Assembly: GCA_051453625.1 (NCBI GenBank)
Contig: JBOZIK010000001.1
Location: 70,801,266 to 70,865,265, forward strand
From: Welwitschia mirabilis
Lineage: Eukaryota > Gnetophyta > Gnetopsida > Welwitschiales
Reading direction: 5' to 3'
Length of the DNA stretch: 64,000 bases
This document shows, piece by piece, positions 48,838-61,420 of this stretch. A model generated the notes under the pieces. That model ran no database searches. It had not been told where the DNA came from and saw only the letters and a program-made list of their open reading frames with translations. Made by a program: the position numbers and the translations under genes. The first letter of the stretch is position 1, and every line of letters starts with the position of its first letter.

Positions 48838-49933
48838 TTAATAGTTCAAATTAAAGAGTTTGAGCCTAACTTCCTAATTCACTAGTAGTTTACTTTAGTT
48901 TATGCGAAAAAGTTAGGAGTTTATAACTCCAAAGGTATGAAAATCATCTTTAAGTAAGAGACTAAAAGTTTGCATAGAAGTTTGATTTCATCATGCATGA
49001 AGAAGAATATGTTTTTCTTCTTTCTTTCTTTCTTCTTCTTTTTTTTTTTGCTAAAAATAGATTAGTTATATTTTATTACTTATATAAATTAATTTTCAAA
49101 TATACTAGTGTCCTTCATAAGTACATATCGGTTTTCATTGGTTGTTGGTATATTAACTTAATAAAAAATATAGAAAATCATACAAGCTTATACTAACATG
49201 ATTTATCTACCTTTTATTTTGTTTTAATAACTTTTCAATAAAATACAAAATAAAAGGCACAATCAAGAATTTTTTTTCCTTTCCTAATATGCTTTTTAAA
49301 CTCTATAAAGAAATGAATAATATACTAAACTTGAACAAGTTTTATGCATGGACTGACTGGCATGTAGCTGAGGAATCAGTAAAATTAAATTTCCAAGTTC
49401 ACTTTTGATTAAAAGTATTTTGGAAACTTTAAGAATATGTTTTTTTGATGTCACTACATTTTTATTGGGCTCTTTTAATCAAATTTTCTTTGATTGAAAA
49501 GCATGCATGTAATTATCTATATACTTATCCTAAATGAATTTCTTTTATTTTTCACTGCATAATATCTTCCCTACTATCACCTTCAATAGTGTGATGTTTT
49601 TTTTCTGTCCTTCGTTGAGTTTGTTCTCTCTTTCAATAGTGCCATGTTACCTATTTTGATTTATGTTTTTTCTTCAATGTGACATTTTTCTTGCATTTTT
49701 TTGTGTCTTCTCCATTTATTCATGTTTTTGATCTATTTTGATAATTCTATATGAGTGCTCTTCGTTGATCTCTTTTTTTGTGAGTGATTTTCTTTTTATT
49801 TTTCTATTAATCCATATTTTTTTAATCTCACTAGCTACTATGCACTGGCTTCCTATGATTTGCATTTTCTTCCTACCAACTCATTTTTATCCTAGCATTT
49901 ATCATTTTATGATTCATTTTTTTTTATGCCACC
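48838..49933. other. Unassigned T-rich sequence
   Basis: Long pyrimidine runs (for example 49,013-49,049) and a loosely repeated TTCAATAGTGYSATG word (49,583 and 49,636). No coding frame or element end was recognised beyond LTR5 on the left and the D LTR on the right. Confidence 0.5.
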
Positions 49934-51328
49934 TAATCATTCATTAGTAACTTCAATCATTAAGCATAAAACACCTCTCATATCTTTCCACATCTTAATG
50001 AGAGCTAATGATAGGACCAATATAATTTTATGATATATAATAAATAGTGGTCTAACATAAGTATTACATCATTCTACTAAAATATTAAGAGAAACCATAT
50101 GAATAATATGTATAAAACATTTACTTGAAAAGATTAATAAGTTATTGATAGTTGAATATTAATTAAGATTTAGTCTCAAGAGTTCCTAAGCAAGCTCCAC
50201 AAGTAGGAGAATAAAAGAAAGAGGAAGGAAAGAAACAAATGTACTTATATTGAAAAAATGAAAAGTATCTACTTTTTGCAATCTCTATATATAAAAGAAC
50301 AAAGACACATGGATTAAGATCACAATATCACATCATTTAGCATTAATAAGTGGGATGAGTAATAAGGGATATTAAAGTATAAAAAGAGATCATATTTATG
50401 ACTCATGCACCTAACTAAGGTGAGTAATCTTCTCACATTAATTAGAAAAGTTAATTATATACATCATTTAATTATATTAGCTTCTTCCTAGTCCTTTATA
50501 AACTCATATGTAAGTTTAATTCATTTAGGACATGTAATAAGAAAAATAAATGCAAAAATTTCAAAATTGTCATGTGTCATAACAAGGTAAACTCTTCAAT
50601 TCTAGTGAACAAAACAATAAATAGGCTATCAACCAAGTGTTCTTACACATCTCAAAAACATAAAAGTCATGGTAGAGTAAATCTACTTATTTNNNNNNNN
50701 NNNNNNNNNNNNNNNNNNNNNNNNNNNNNNNNNNNNNNNNNNNNNNNNNNNNNNNNNNNNNNNNNNNNNNNNNNNNNNNNNNNNNNNNNNNNAATAAATA
50801 GGCTATCAACCAAGTGTTCTTACACATCTCAAAAACATAAAAGTCATGGTAGAGTAAATCTACTTATTTTTCATTCCTAGTTCCAAGTAAGAGTGCATGT
50901 ACTTATCCACATGCTTATTTATTTCATAATGCATAAAATCCATCAATCACATAAAATAAGGAAGAAAATGTTTATTCATAATATGGTACATCTATCACAT
51001 TTACCAAGAATTTAAATGAGTAATTAAAATGTAAAATATATTATTATGACCTTTTAAAATTTGACATTTATTAGTCTTATCATATAATTTAATCCTCACA
51101 TAATGGATTTATCTAATTTTAATTGTTTGAATACCTTTTCTTATAAAAATATTCTAATATAATTATTATCATTTTCATGATAAATTAGAAAAATTTAAAA
51201 ACTAAGGTTAATTAAAATTCCAACTTATTTTGATAAGGTCTTTAAAGGAGAATAATTCATCTTATGATTAAAAGCTTAATATACTTAATATCTAAGTAAA
51301 TAAGGTTTACAAAATGTGGGATATAACA
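49934..51328 (-). repeat. 3' LTR of element D
   Basis: On the minus strand it begins TGTTATATCCCACATTTTG after a GTGAGGAAGAA purine run, the standard TGTAACATCCCAC-type start of Tekay/Del LTRs. It ends near ACTAATGAATGATTA, where similarity to 29,750 and 60,850 stops. A TATATATA box lies near 50,288. Without the gap and its duplicated flank the length is about 1.2 kb. Confidence 0.75.
50693..50792. other. 100-N gap flanked by the same 77-bp sequence
   Basis: Bases 50,616-50,692 recur at 50,793-50,869 without visible change. Confidence 0.9.
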
Positions 51329-51342
51329 TTCTTCCTCACATA
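51329..51342 (-). other. Polypurine tract of element D
   Basis: Minus strand GTGAGGAAGAA immediately before the LTR start. Confidence 0.7.
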
Positions 51343-51344
51343 TA

Positions 51345-53160
51345 CTAATTCACTTGTAAGAATCAAGATACATAAAGAGTTTTAGAACATCTAACTACAT
51401 ATCATGAGATTCCAAAAGATTTGGATGTTAGTTCTTTATTGTTTATTCTAGCTCCCAAGTAGCTTCATCAACATTATGATTACTTACTTTATCATTACTT
51501 GATAGATCTCCCTATTTTGTAAATTAATATTTTGTTAGCCTAACACTACTTTTAGGCTCTCTGTAGTTAAACAATCTAGTTCCACCTAAATATGAAACTA
51601 ATTTAACACATGAGAAGGAGTTGCAATATACTTTCTTTACATGTAAAACATTATGCACATGCAATAATCAAGAAGGTAGAGTAAGCTTATATGTAAGTGG
51701 TATAATTCTTTCTAATATTTTAAATGGTCTAATGAATTGAGAAGCTAATTTTGATCTCTTAGCTCCTCTCATTACTAATTTCATTGGTCATGCTTTAAGA
51801 AATACATGATCGCTGATTTTAAGTTCAATATCTCTTCTTCAATGATTTACATACATCTTTTCTCTATTTTTTTTTTTAAAGTTTGTCCTTAGTGATTCTC
51901 ATTTTACTTTTCATTTTTTATAACATTTCTAGTTCTATAATCAATCTTTCTTTAGATTTTATCCATGAAGTAGGTGCTTTATATTTTCTATTATATAAGG
52001 CTTTAAATGAATCCATTTTAAGTAAACATTGATAACTATTATTATATGCAAATCCTTGACATCAACATCCTGCTACCTCACCCCATATATTATATCTGAG
52101 GGCTTACTGCTTATAGTATTTGCTATGTGTAAAAAATGACCACAATTAGGTTGCTACATCCTTAAACTTATCTATGTAGATTTTCAAGCTTTTTATTTCT
52201 ACTTTTTGGCTAGATTGATAGGTAAGTAATATAACACAGAACAAAAGTAGTTGCACTATGTGTAAGCTTTCAACATTTACAAGGACCTAAGAATGACTAC
52301 ATGGTGGTATAGATTATCTAGTTACTATGTAACATGTAGCATATGTACCCCATATCATTTCATTTTCAATGATAGGCATCTTTCTAACTCTTTGGATTAT
52401 CTAGGATATATTCTCTAAGAAGATCTTTTAGAATTTAATTAACTCTTTCTACCTAACCATCTATTTAAGAATACAGTGCAGTGTTCATATTTAACTTGGT
52501 TCATAAATCCATTTGTAATTCTTACTAAAACTTAGAAGTAGGTTTTGAACCTTTATCAGATATAATTATCAAATACACACCACGCAACTAAATAACATTC
52601 TGAATATGTACTATCCCTAGTATCACAAGTAGATTTTATTAGAACAAAACATGCTAACTTAGTTATTCTATTAATTATTACCATAATAGAATCATTATAT
52701 CTTTTAGTATTATATTTCCTACAACAAAGTCCATGTAAATCACATCCCATTTCTATTTTAGAATGTTACAAGAATAAAGTAATCCTACTATGTTTTTATA
52801 TTATACTTTAACTTTTGATATTTACCACTACTTAATACAAATTCTACTATATCATTTTTTCATCCCTAGACATCAAAAGTTTTGTTTCATATTTTAATAT
52901 GTTTTAGTTATTCTAAGATGAAATTAAAACATTATCTTATGGCTGATTCTATCTACATAGGAACTAAAATTCTTCCCTTGAATTTGATAATACCATCTAA
53001 ATCAACACTAAAATGCTCTGAATCTATTAAGTTTTCTAAGTGTCCCTTTAATTTTTGACAATTCTCATGCTTTTTTTGTCTTAAAAACATAATGTTAGGA
53101 ATTTGGCTTTGAATTTTTATGATAATTTTAAGATAAAAATTCAAAAAACAGGAGAATTGT
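51345..53160 (-). pseudogene. Integrase of Tekay/Del element D, decayed
   Basis: From high to low coordinate on the minus strand: FSVDLDGIIKFKGRILVPM (53,020-52,960, the block before the zinc domain), VEFVLSSGKYQKLK where CxxC cysteines are lost, YMDFVVG (first catalytic Asp, about 52,730), NDSIMVIINRITKLACFVLI (about 52,690), VERVN (about 52,460), FAYNNSYQCLLKMDSFKALY (about 52,050), DIELKISDHVFLKA then KLASQFIRPFKILERIIPLT, and finally NVDEATWELE (about 51,465). This is the full Tekay/Del integrase layout, ending in the chromodomain-side EATWE motif. Frames change several times. Confidence 0.85.
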
Positions 53161-53179
53161 CAAAAAGAACATTTTTTCT

Positions 53180-53420
53180 ATATGTATAAAAAATCTACCA
53201 CCTTAGAAATTTGATTCATAATCATCTACAACCTTATTTCCCTTACCTTTATGGTATAAAAACTCTAGATCAAAATCACATAGAAATTTGATTCATAGGA
53301 TAGTTTATCTCATGAGTTTTAAGTTGTCTTAATCCATACGCTATTACCATTTATCTTGTTTAAGCACTAATCCAAAACCTTTTTTATATGAACTAGTATA
53401 AAGTGAAGAGTATTTGAATG
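53180..53420 (-). pseudogene. RNase H of element D, decayed
   Basis: Minus strand reads KKGFGLVLKQDKW, then DNLKLMR in another frame, and FDLEFLYHKGKGNKVVDDY, matching GLGCVLMQ...RQLKxHExNYP...YHPGKANVVADALS. It lies between RT and integrase as expected. Confidence 0.75.
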
Positions 53421-53599
53421 ATATAGTATTGCTAAGTCTTTATTTCTCTTTAAAAGGCTTATTAACGAAGAACCTATTTTAGAAAAGTTGAAGATGAATC
53501 AATGGTAGTACTTGATAATATTAAAAAAGATTCTAACCTTAGTAATATTTATGTGTTGTACATTTCATGATTATACTAACTTTATCTTGTTCCATTAAT

Positions 53600-54192
53600 A
53601 TACCTTCTTTGGATATCATATGACATAAAAATTAAATGGAATCCTTTCAAAAAGAACATTTTTTCTATATTAGCACATAATTAGTAATTCTATAAAATTT
53701 GTAATATTATTATTAAGTGTTTCTTTTACTCTTTTTAAGTTTTAAAATAAATGATAATATCAATAATAAATACCATTACAAAGGAATGAAAATATTATTA
53801 AAAGATGTAATTCATAAGACTCATAATACTATAGGAATATTAGTTAAGCCAAAAGTCCTAACAGTGAACTCATAATGTTCATAGCAAGTTCTAAATGCTA
53901 TTTTATAAATATCTTTTTTCTTAATTCAATATTGATAATATCCAAATTTTAAGTCAACTTTTATGAATACCTTAGCTTCCTTGAGCTAATCAATAGGCTC
54001 ATCTATTCTTGTAATGGATAATTGTTTTTTATGGTATTTAGTTATTTATAATCATTACATAATCTTAGTGTTCCATTTTTCTTTCTTACAAATAATACAG
54101 GTGCTCCTTTTGATGATACACTAGAATGAATGAATCCTTTTTGTAAGAGTTCTTTAAGCTAAATTTGTAATTCTTTCATTTTTATAGGATAC
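53600..54192 (-). pseudogene. Reverse transcriptase of element D, main part
   Basis: Minus strand from 54,192: MKELQI, then [53 protein letters not shown] (first catalytic Asp kept), [20 protein letters not shown]. Near 53,780 it reads VMVFIIDIIIYFKT, so the F/YxDD box is FIID and the first Asp of the pair is lost. These are the canonical Ty3/gypsy RT blocks in order. The N-terminal tip lies beyond LTR6 at 55,785-55,900. Confidence 0.85.
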
Positions 54193-55779
54193 TATTGTGG
54201 TTTGAATTTATGCAATTTGGAAATCCTTAGATAAACCTGTAAATCATTTAAATTATAGAAAACACACCCTAGCATAGATGGGAGTTCACCCAAATATCCT
54301 AATTCAATAAAAGCACTAGGCTTAAAGTTAGAGAATTGATTTTGCTAATGTATTTTAGTTTTTTTTGTCTTTATAAAACTAAAAAGAAATAAGTAAATGC
54401 AATGCTTAACTAGAAATTAAATGCAAGTGAATGGGAATAGAGATGTAAACATAAATAGAAATGGGAAGAAAAATGGAAATGAGAATAAATCCTACTTAGA
54501 TCCTAGTATTTCTATCATAAAGACTACTTCTCTATAACTTATATCAAGTAAAAAAAGTATCTACTAATTCTTAATCAATATAAACTATAAGATCTATTCA
54601 AGTAGAACATGAAATACAATAAGAAAGGNNNNNNNNNNNNNNNNNNNNNNNNNNNNNNNNNNNNNNNNNNNNNNNNNNNNNNNNNNNNNNNNNNNNNNNN
54701 NNNNNNNNNNNNNNNNNNNNNNNNNNNNACTTATATCAAGTAAAAAAAGTATCTACTAATTCTTAGTCAATATAATCTATAAGATCTATTCAAGTAGAAC
54801 ATGAAATACAATAAGAAAGGAAAGAAAGAAGCAATGCAAATCTATTCTACTAAATAAGGTCAATCTTAAAAAAGGTTTTCTTATGATCTAAATAAATCAA
54901 AGTTTGTTATAAACTAAGACTAACTTAAATCATAAGGGGGACGCACAATAATGAAATGGAAGAGGAATTTGTATTAATCCAAATGAAATAGAGCAACATC
55001 CACTTACAAATCAGAATAACAGCACCTCAATGAGAGGAACATAGCCTAACATCAAGGAGACTCATTTCTGCGGTATGAGATGGACCTCTCGCCCTTTAAG
55101 CTTCCATCACAATATCAGGTACAAAAGATGGAATGGAAATAAAGGAGGAGAAGGGTATTTCTAGATTTTCCTTTGAGAAAATTGAAGGTAAAACCCTAAA
55201 GGTAGGAAACAGAAATCCTAGAAACCCACATGAGTCATTTGATCTCATCTATAATGAAATTTATTACTATAGTGTAAAAATAGTTATCATCTTATCTGTC
55301 ATCCCCATGACAGAGGGGACGACATCACCTTAATAGCCTTAGATTGTGTGTCATGTGCTGCCATCAGTCCTGTGGGTTGCCTGTGCATAGTCCCAATGTA
55401 ATTTTCTCGTCTGTCATCCAGATGGACATGTGGATGATGTTCTATCAACACATCCACCATGCGCTATTATCAGTGTTGCAGGCTTTTGTCCATGTTAGTA
55501 GTCTGGTCGTCCTCAATGTCGTGGGGATGAAGGTGGTAAATAATGATCTTCTTTAACTCTTTTGTCCAAGTAAATCAATCTTTGCATCGTAAAATCATTC
55601 TTCCAATCTTGCAATATCAAAATAAGACCAAGAAACTACCAAAAATGCTAGATATCACATGTTTTACTAATCATCCTATTAAATCCTCATAGTCATCAGT
55701 ATTGCATCAAACTTGTATGAATGTCCTGTAGAAGTACTCAAAATACACCATTAAATTCCCACAAATTGGCATTGCAACA
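54193..55779 (-). repeat. LTR6, solo Athila-like LTR inside the RT of element D (subfamily A)
   Basis: On the minus strand it starts TGTTGCAATGCCAA and ends CCACAATA. It is flanked by GTACC (55,784-55,780 on the minus strand) and GTATC (54,192-54,188), a 5-bp target duplication with one C-to-T change. Its last 150 bases match the end of LTR2. Removing the LTR and one duplication puts the RT reading frame back in phase. A 100-N gap (54,629-54,728) is flanked by a duplicated 92-bp stretch. Inverted-repeat words lie at 55,296-55,313 and 55,412-55,428. Confidence 0.9.
54629..54728. other. 100-N gap flanked by the same 92-bp sequence
   Basis: Bases 54,537-54,628 recur at 54,729-54,820 with two visible differences. 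Confidence 0.85.
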
Positions 55780-55784
55780 GGTAC

Positions 55785-55900
55785 ATTCTATATGTTACAT
55801 TAAACATTGGTTGGCCTCCTAGGATTCATCCAATGAAAAACTTAATCTTTTGAAGTGGTAACATTTTTGGTAATTCTGTTGTAGATATGTCAAGATATTT
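55785..55900 (-). pseudogene. N-terminal tip of element D reverse transcriptase
   Basis: Minus strand QKYLDISTTELPKMLPLQK then FFIG and NVTYRM, matching the FPDVFPEELPGLPPxREIEFxIDL...PYRM stretch that leads into RT. The target duplication of LTR6 follows directly. Confidence 0.75.
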
Positions 55901-56089
55901 TTGGACTATTAGTATATTCTTTACTAAAGTTTCTTATTTTTTCAAATGAAATTAGTTTTATATATAGCATATAAACTAGAGAATGCCTCTTAATTTTTCT
56001 TTTTATATGATTTGCATAAATTAAATTCTTTAGTGCTAATTTGTAATAATCTTGAAAGATTAGTTTTTGATCATAATTCATCATTTCTA

Positions 56090-56600
56090 CTTAATGCTTT
56101 TCATACTTTATAACTTCTGTGTTTTACATTAATCAATTCATATAAAAAATAATGTTATATTTTTGTAAGTCAATAACAATTGGTTGTATCTAAAATTCTC
56201 CCCTACTTATGAATAAAGTATAGTTTTGGACTTATCCATTAACTTTCAACATGGATCCATTTCCTAGCTTTATGCATCTTTCACTTGGAGCATGACATAA
56301 TTTTTCTCTTACAATAATCCTAAAATAAATTAAGAAATGAGTTTTTTCATAATTAAATAAAATAAGTACTTATTTATTATTAAGTAAAGTCTTAACTTCT
56401 ATGAGAGAGCTATGAGATTACATCCCTTGATTATCTATTGCTACTTGAAGTTATTCTATTAATTGAGGAATGCTTTTTGATATTTAAGGATTTTTTAGTT
56501 ATCATGTGTAAGTGTTTCTGTTATGTAATAAACAACCTTTTACTTTATAATTTTCATTACATCAAAAGCATCTATTTTTATTATACTAGTTTTGGTACTG
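56090..56600 (-). pseudogene. Aspartic protease of element D, decayed
   Basis: Minus strand: a heavily changed active-site block (NYEKTHFLIYF, usual form DSGATHSFIS), then CIKLGNGSMLKVNG, NYTLFISRGEF and PIVIDLQKYNIIFYMN, the usual VIDLxGYDVILGMDWL block. The active-site DSG is no longer readable. Position upstream of RT supports the call. Confidence 0.7.
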
Positions 56601-56699
56601 ATGCTAATTAAGAGTTTGTTGAAAATTAGATTAATAAGTTTAATTACTTTCATAGTTTTGACTATGAATATTCTATTTATTTTGAATAGAGCCTACTTA

Positions 56700-57330
56700 T
56701 GTGGATTAAAATTCATGTTCTTGCTATAACTACTAGTAACATTATTTTTGTTGAAATGCCAATTCTTATTTTGATAAGCCATTTGTAAAATTTCTTCTTA
56801 TTTTTTATTGTCTCTACTAGTTTTGTTCTACTATATTTGTCTTTTCTATAGCTTGTGCTTGATTCTTAGGTTTAAACACGAATACTTTAGTATCAATAGA
56901 AGGAACAATTCTATTAATAAAGAGATTTGCTTTACCTTCTCCATCTAGATGCATATGTGATACATATCTTAATAAATCTAGAAATTTGCACTTCTAAGAT
57001 GCTATGATCACATTAGAGCTTATTTTAAATTGTATATTTCTATAACCTTTTGGTGAATATAGAACTTGATAATATACCTCTCCTTAAAGATGTGATCAAA
57101 TCCCCTTCATAAGAGTTTTAGATCTCCTAATTTCATTATTTTTATTTTGCAGTATAGGTTAGCTTCGCTTTGTAACATATAAATAGCTAGAAAAGCCTTT
57201 TTGTATTCATTCCATTCTAAGGTATCACTCACCTATGCTTCTACTTTGAAAGGATATGAACCTTTAATAAAATTTTGTAGATTTAGCTTAGTAAAAGTTT
57301 GAATTAATTTCTTCATACCCACTTTCTCAG
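56700..57330 (-). pseudogene. Gag of Tekay/Del element D, decayed
   Basis: Minus strand from 57,300: FTKLNLQNFIKGSYPFKVEA (usual FTKLxPPxFNGxxDPxxAExW), AFLAIYMLQSEANLYCKI (usual AAYMLxGEAxxWW), then FKERYIIKFYIHQKVIEIYN (usual FYEKYFPxSVRxQKxxEFxNL) and MEKVKQISLLIELFL. A Lys/Arg-rich end (KHKL, KRQI) follows near 56,830. No intact zinc knuckle was found in 56,600-56,800. Confidence 0.75.
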
Positions 57331-60300
57331 GTTGATTGATAGCATTATTTACTTGTGGGTTTTAACCTTGATTTACTTTTGTGATAAGAATTGCATAAAA
57401 TTATTCATCAATGCTTTTAGATTAAGTTTAAATAAGGGTTGATTGCCATCATTAGGCTACTAACTTTCTTATTAATTCTCTTGTTGTTAACTACTGAGTA
57501 TAACTGAGCTAGCCTTAAGGTTTAATTAACAATGATAAGGTATCTAAATGAAGTGGAATTTTTTATGAGATTACATTTGGAAATAGAATAAATATTATTA
57601 AAGTTTAAACTTAGAAATATTTTTATGATTTTAAGAAGGACATAGTTATTATTATAAGGTGATTTATCCTCATTTATAATTTAGAGTACATAATCAAGTT
57701 TATCCCCTTCCTTTGCCTTCAATAGATAAGTTATGAATATAAGTTTTTACTTTAAAGTTATGTGACAATATAATATAGGATAAATAACTTGGTTGGAGAT
57801 TTTATTATTTGTTAAGGAAATATAATTATAAGCTATTATTTTATATATTTATATTTCTTGGAAAGATTAGGCTCTTTAAGGAGTCATATAAGATCATTGT
57901 TTTAAATTCTTAAGATAATTGTAATTCTTTTAAGTAATTATTATCTATAGCTAGAAGGTAATGGAGTCTTTCATGACTTGAATTCATAATTCTTCTTGGT
58001 TTGTTTAAATAATCATCTAAGGGTTGGGTTTATAGTTGACCTTATGAATGCTTTTGAACTACTCCAAATATAATCAACTTTTAAGATTATTAATGTACTA
58101 GGATTATAATTAGTATGATCTTTACAATTATTGAGGTTAATATGAATGGAATTTGTTATATATTTAGGAAGCAAGAAAATTATAAGTATAATAAAATTCA
58201 TAACTATTAGGAGATATGATTAAATTCATACTTATTAGGGAGTTAGACTTATCTTGGAATTTAGTATTATCAAGGATATAATTAATTTTACTCATAGTTT
58301 AATATTATTGGAAATATTATTAACTTTATAGCTATTAGGAATTAATTTTACTATAATTACAAGTAAATTTATGATTATTAAAGAAAAAAGTTATTAAAGA
58401 TATAATTATATTTATATTATTACAAATTATGCTTAACATAGGTATTATATAAGTTAACTTTAACACTAATTTATAACACCATATCTTTATTCATCCTAAT
58501 TAAGTACTACCTTTTTCTCTCTCTTTCTTTATTCTTTAATATTGTTACCTATTAGACAGAACAGAATGTAGGATTAAGTTTTGCTTATTTTTTAATTAGT
58601 ATTTTTATATTTGAAGAAAAAATTATCATATTGTTACTATATATTTATCTATAATTAATTCCTAGACTATTTTTATTTATAAATAATAGTAATGTTATAA
58701 GTTTGTGTCATCTACTTATTCCTAGTTTTTCATCACATAGAAAGGTATATCTTGTAAATAATTGAGAAGACATAAACTTATTATAAACATATATGAATAG
58801 CCAATATAATAAGAGGTTGCAACTCTTATTAATAAAATTCTAACTCAATATCTGACCACTATTAGATGTGAGTTGGTTTTACTTTATGTTTTAAACTATA
58901 CAAACATGACTGAGTTCAAATTTATAGGATTTTACTTCATCTTGATATACTCTAATATAAGTGATAGGTGGTATGTGAGTTTGATGCATGCTTATGAATA
59001 ATCCCAACTTCCTTGAAACATCTCTAGATGGTGTAACATGATTTATCGATGTCAAAGACTTGAGATATTAAGTTGAAGTAAGTTTATACATAAGTAGGGT
59101 AGAAACATAATGATCAAATCCACTTCCAAAATGTTATTATTAAAATGAAGAAAAAATAAAATGCAATGAAATCCACTGTGGTAATAAAATCCAGGTATGG
59201 GGATGAACATTATTAGGATTATCTTCATTTAGCCCTATTCAATGATACACTATACAAATGCATGCATATAATTCTAACTAATGTGAATATTTAATGAATT
59301 ATTTACCTAACATTTTATTAAAAAATATCATAAAATAGAAAAATAATCATATTAGAACAGCTCTATATTCAAAATTACAATAGTGAAAATCTAAATAAGA
59401 GAAATATTATTTTATTTTTTATCTAAATAAATGAAGTATTATTTTATTTCTTTATTTTAGTAATAATAGAACTATTCAAAATGTATCAAATCATATCTTA
59501 ATAATACACTTAANNNNNNNNNNNNNNNNNNNNNNNNNNNNNNNNNNNNNNNNNNNNNNNNNNNNNNNNNNNNNNNNNNNNNNNNNNNNNNNNNNNNNNN
59601 NNNNNNNNNNNNNNNNNNNNNNNNNNNNNNNNNNNNNNNNNNNNNNNNNNNNNNNNNNAAACTCACATGGCTATATCATAAGTCAAGAAAATTAGTAATA
59701 AATCAAAGACTATTTATGTTACTTAAACTACTAAGATAAAAACTCTTACAAGCATGCACATTTAAAGTAAGATAAATGAAAAAGGTAAAAGACATGTTTT
59801 TCCTAATAAAATATTAATCTTAAGTAATCTAACATAAGGATAATGATAAAAACTTATCTTATGTACTTAAATTCCCTATAAAATTTTATGTAACAAATTT
59901 CTCTATAATTTAGAATATTTATTATAACATTTTTGGGCTCTAAGAAGACATCATAGTCAAAGAAATAATAATTAGTTAATTATGAAGTAAAAAAGTAAGC
60001 CATAGTAGTTTTTCATCAACTAGACACATAATAAGATCCTCATAATCTAACTTATACTATGTTTGAATTCTAAAAACATTATTTCTAATAATTTTATTTA
60101 AGATTAAAATCTATCAAATTTTCTAAAATTATAGTCCTACTGCACTGCATGAAAATGATCATAACTTCCAAAATACTTTTATTTTTTAATTAATTCAAGA
60201 TTTTTTGAAAAGATTATTTAATTCTATATAGCTTAGGATGTTCAAGTTTATAGATATTATATCTAATAATTAGAAAAAACAAATTAATTTCTTACTATTT

Positions 60301-60834
60301 TCTACATTTATTTCCTAATGTATTATAAGAAATCATTTTTTAAAAATTATTACACATTAAAAAATTACTATTTTTACATTTTCACATTGATAACATAATT
60401 TTAGAGCTACATGAAAAATTTTACTAATTTACACCTACTAATTAATAAACTATGATTTTTTTATCCTATGCCTATATTTTGGAAATTTAACTTTAGCTAT
60501 AAGAAATATGGTAAAGTTTACAACTAGTTATGTAATAGTTTATATTAGTAAATTAATAAATATAATAGCTAAAATACTTATTCATAAAATATTTTAACTA
60601 AATTTACTAATACAAATTAATATAAAAATAAATTAAATTAATTTAAAAGAAAAATATTTACTATGAGCCTTAGAATTACCATGAAGGATACTAATCTAAA
60701 AGAGATTTTTGAGGATCAAGATTTATCGGTAATTATATGTGCATAAATTATAATGAATGGAAAATATATTATTATGTACATTAATACAAAATAATTATGA
60801 GTACTCAAGTGTATGGTGAATTACTAAAGTGATC
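57331..60834 (-). other. Long 5' internal region of element D
   Basis: About 3.5 kb between the 5' LTR and gag without a coding frame I trust. The part from 60,834 to 58,958 is shared with R1 (29,770-31,626, inverted), so it belongs to the element family and is not a chance flank. A 145-N gap (59,514-59,658) lies in it. Confidence 0.6.
58190..58440. repeat. Degenerate short tandem repeats
   Basis: Repeated variants of TATTAGGRATATAATTAATTT about every 28-36 bases. They sit in the 5' internal region of element D, outside the part shared with R1. Confidence 0.45.
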
Positions 60835-60850
60835 ACTTGATCATAATTAT

Positions 60851-61034
60851 CCATTAGTAAGCTCAATCACCAAGCATAAGAGACCCATTATATCTTCTCA
60901 CATCTTAGTGAGGGTGAATGGGAGAAAATATCAATCACCAAGAATAAGAGACCCATTAGTAAACTCAATCACCAAGCATAAGAGACCCATTCTATCTGTT
61001 CACACCTTACTGAGAGCGAATGGGAGAAAATATC
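60851..61034. repeat. 102-bp tandem duplication at the element D LTR end
   Basis: Unit 1 at 60,851 and unit 2 at 60,953 both carry CCATTAGTAARCTCAATCAC and GAATGGGAGAAAATATCA. R1 and the 3' LTR of D have one copy. Confidence 0.75.
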
Positions 61035-61402
61035 ATAATTTTATAATATATCATAAATAGTGATCTAATGCAAGTATTACATCATTTTAGTAAGATATTA
61101 AAAGAGACCATATGAATAATATAAATGAAGAGCTTACTTGGAAATATTAATAAGTCCTTAATAGTTAAATATTGATGAAGATACAAGCTTAAGAGCTCTT
61201 AAGCTCCAACATCCACAAGTAAGAAAATGAAAGAAAAGGAGATGGAAGAAGGAAATGCACTTTTATAGAAAAATTAAAAGTATCTTTTGATAATAAAGGA
61301 AAGGATCCCTATATATAGATGAAGAAAGGCATATAGCTTAAGATCATAAGGTTACAATGTTTAGTATTAATAAGTGGGATGAGTAATAAGTGATATCAGA
61401 GT

Positions 61403-61420
61403 AAAAAAAAAAAAAAAAAA
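61403..61420. repeat. Poly-A run
   Basis: Eighteen A in a row within the D LTR; the matching place at 50,380 has a short interrupted run. Confidence 0.8.
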
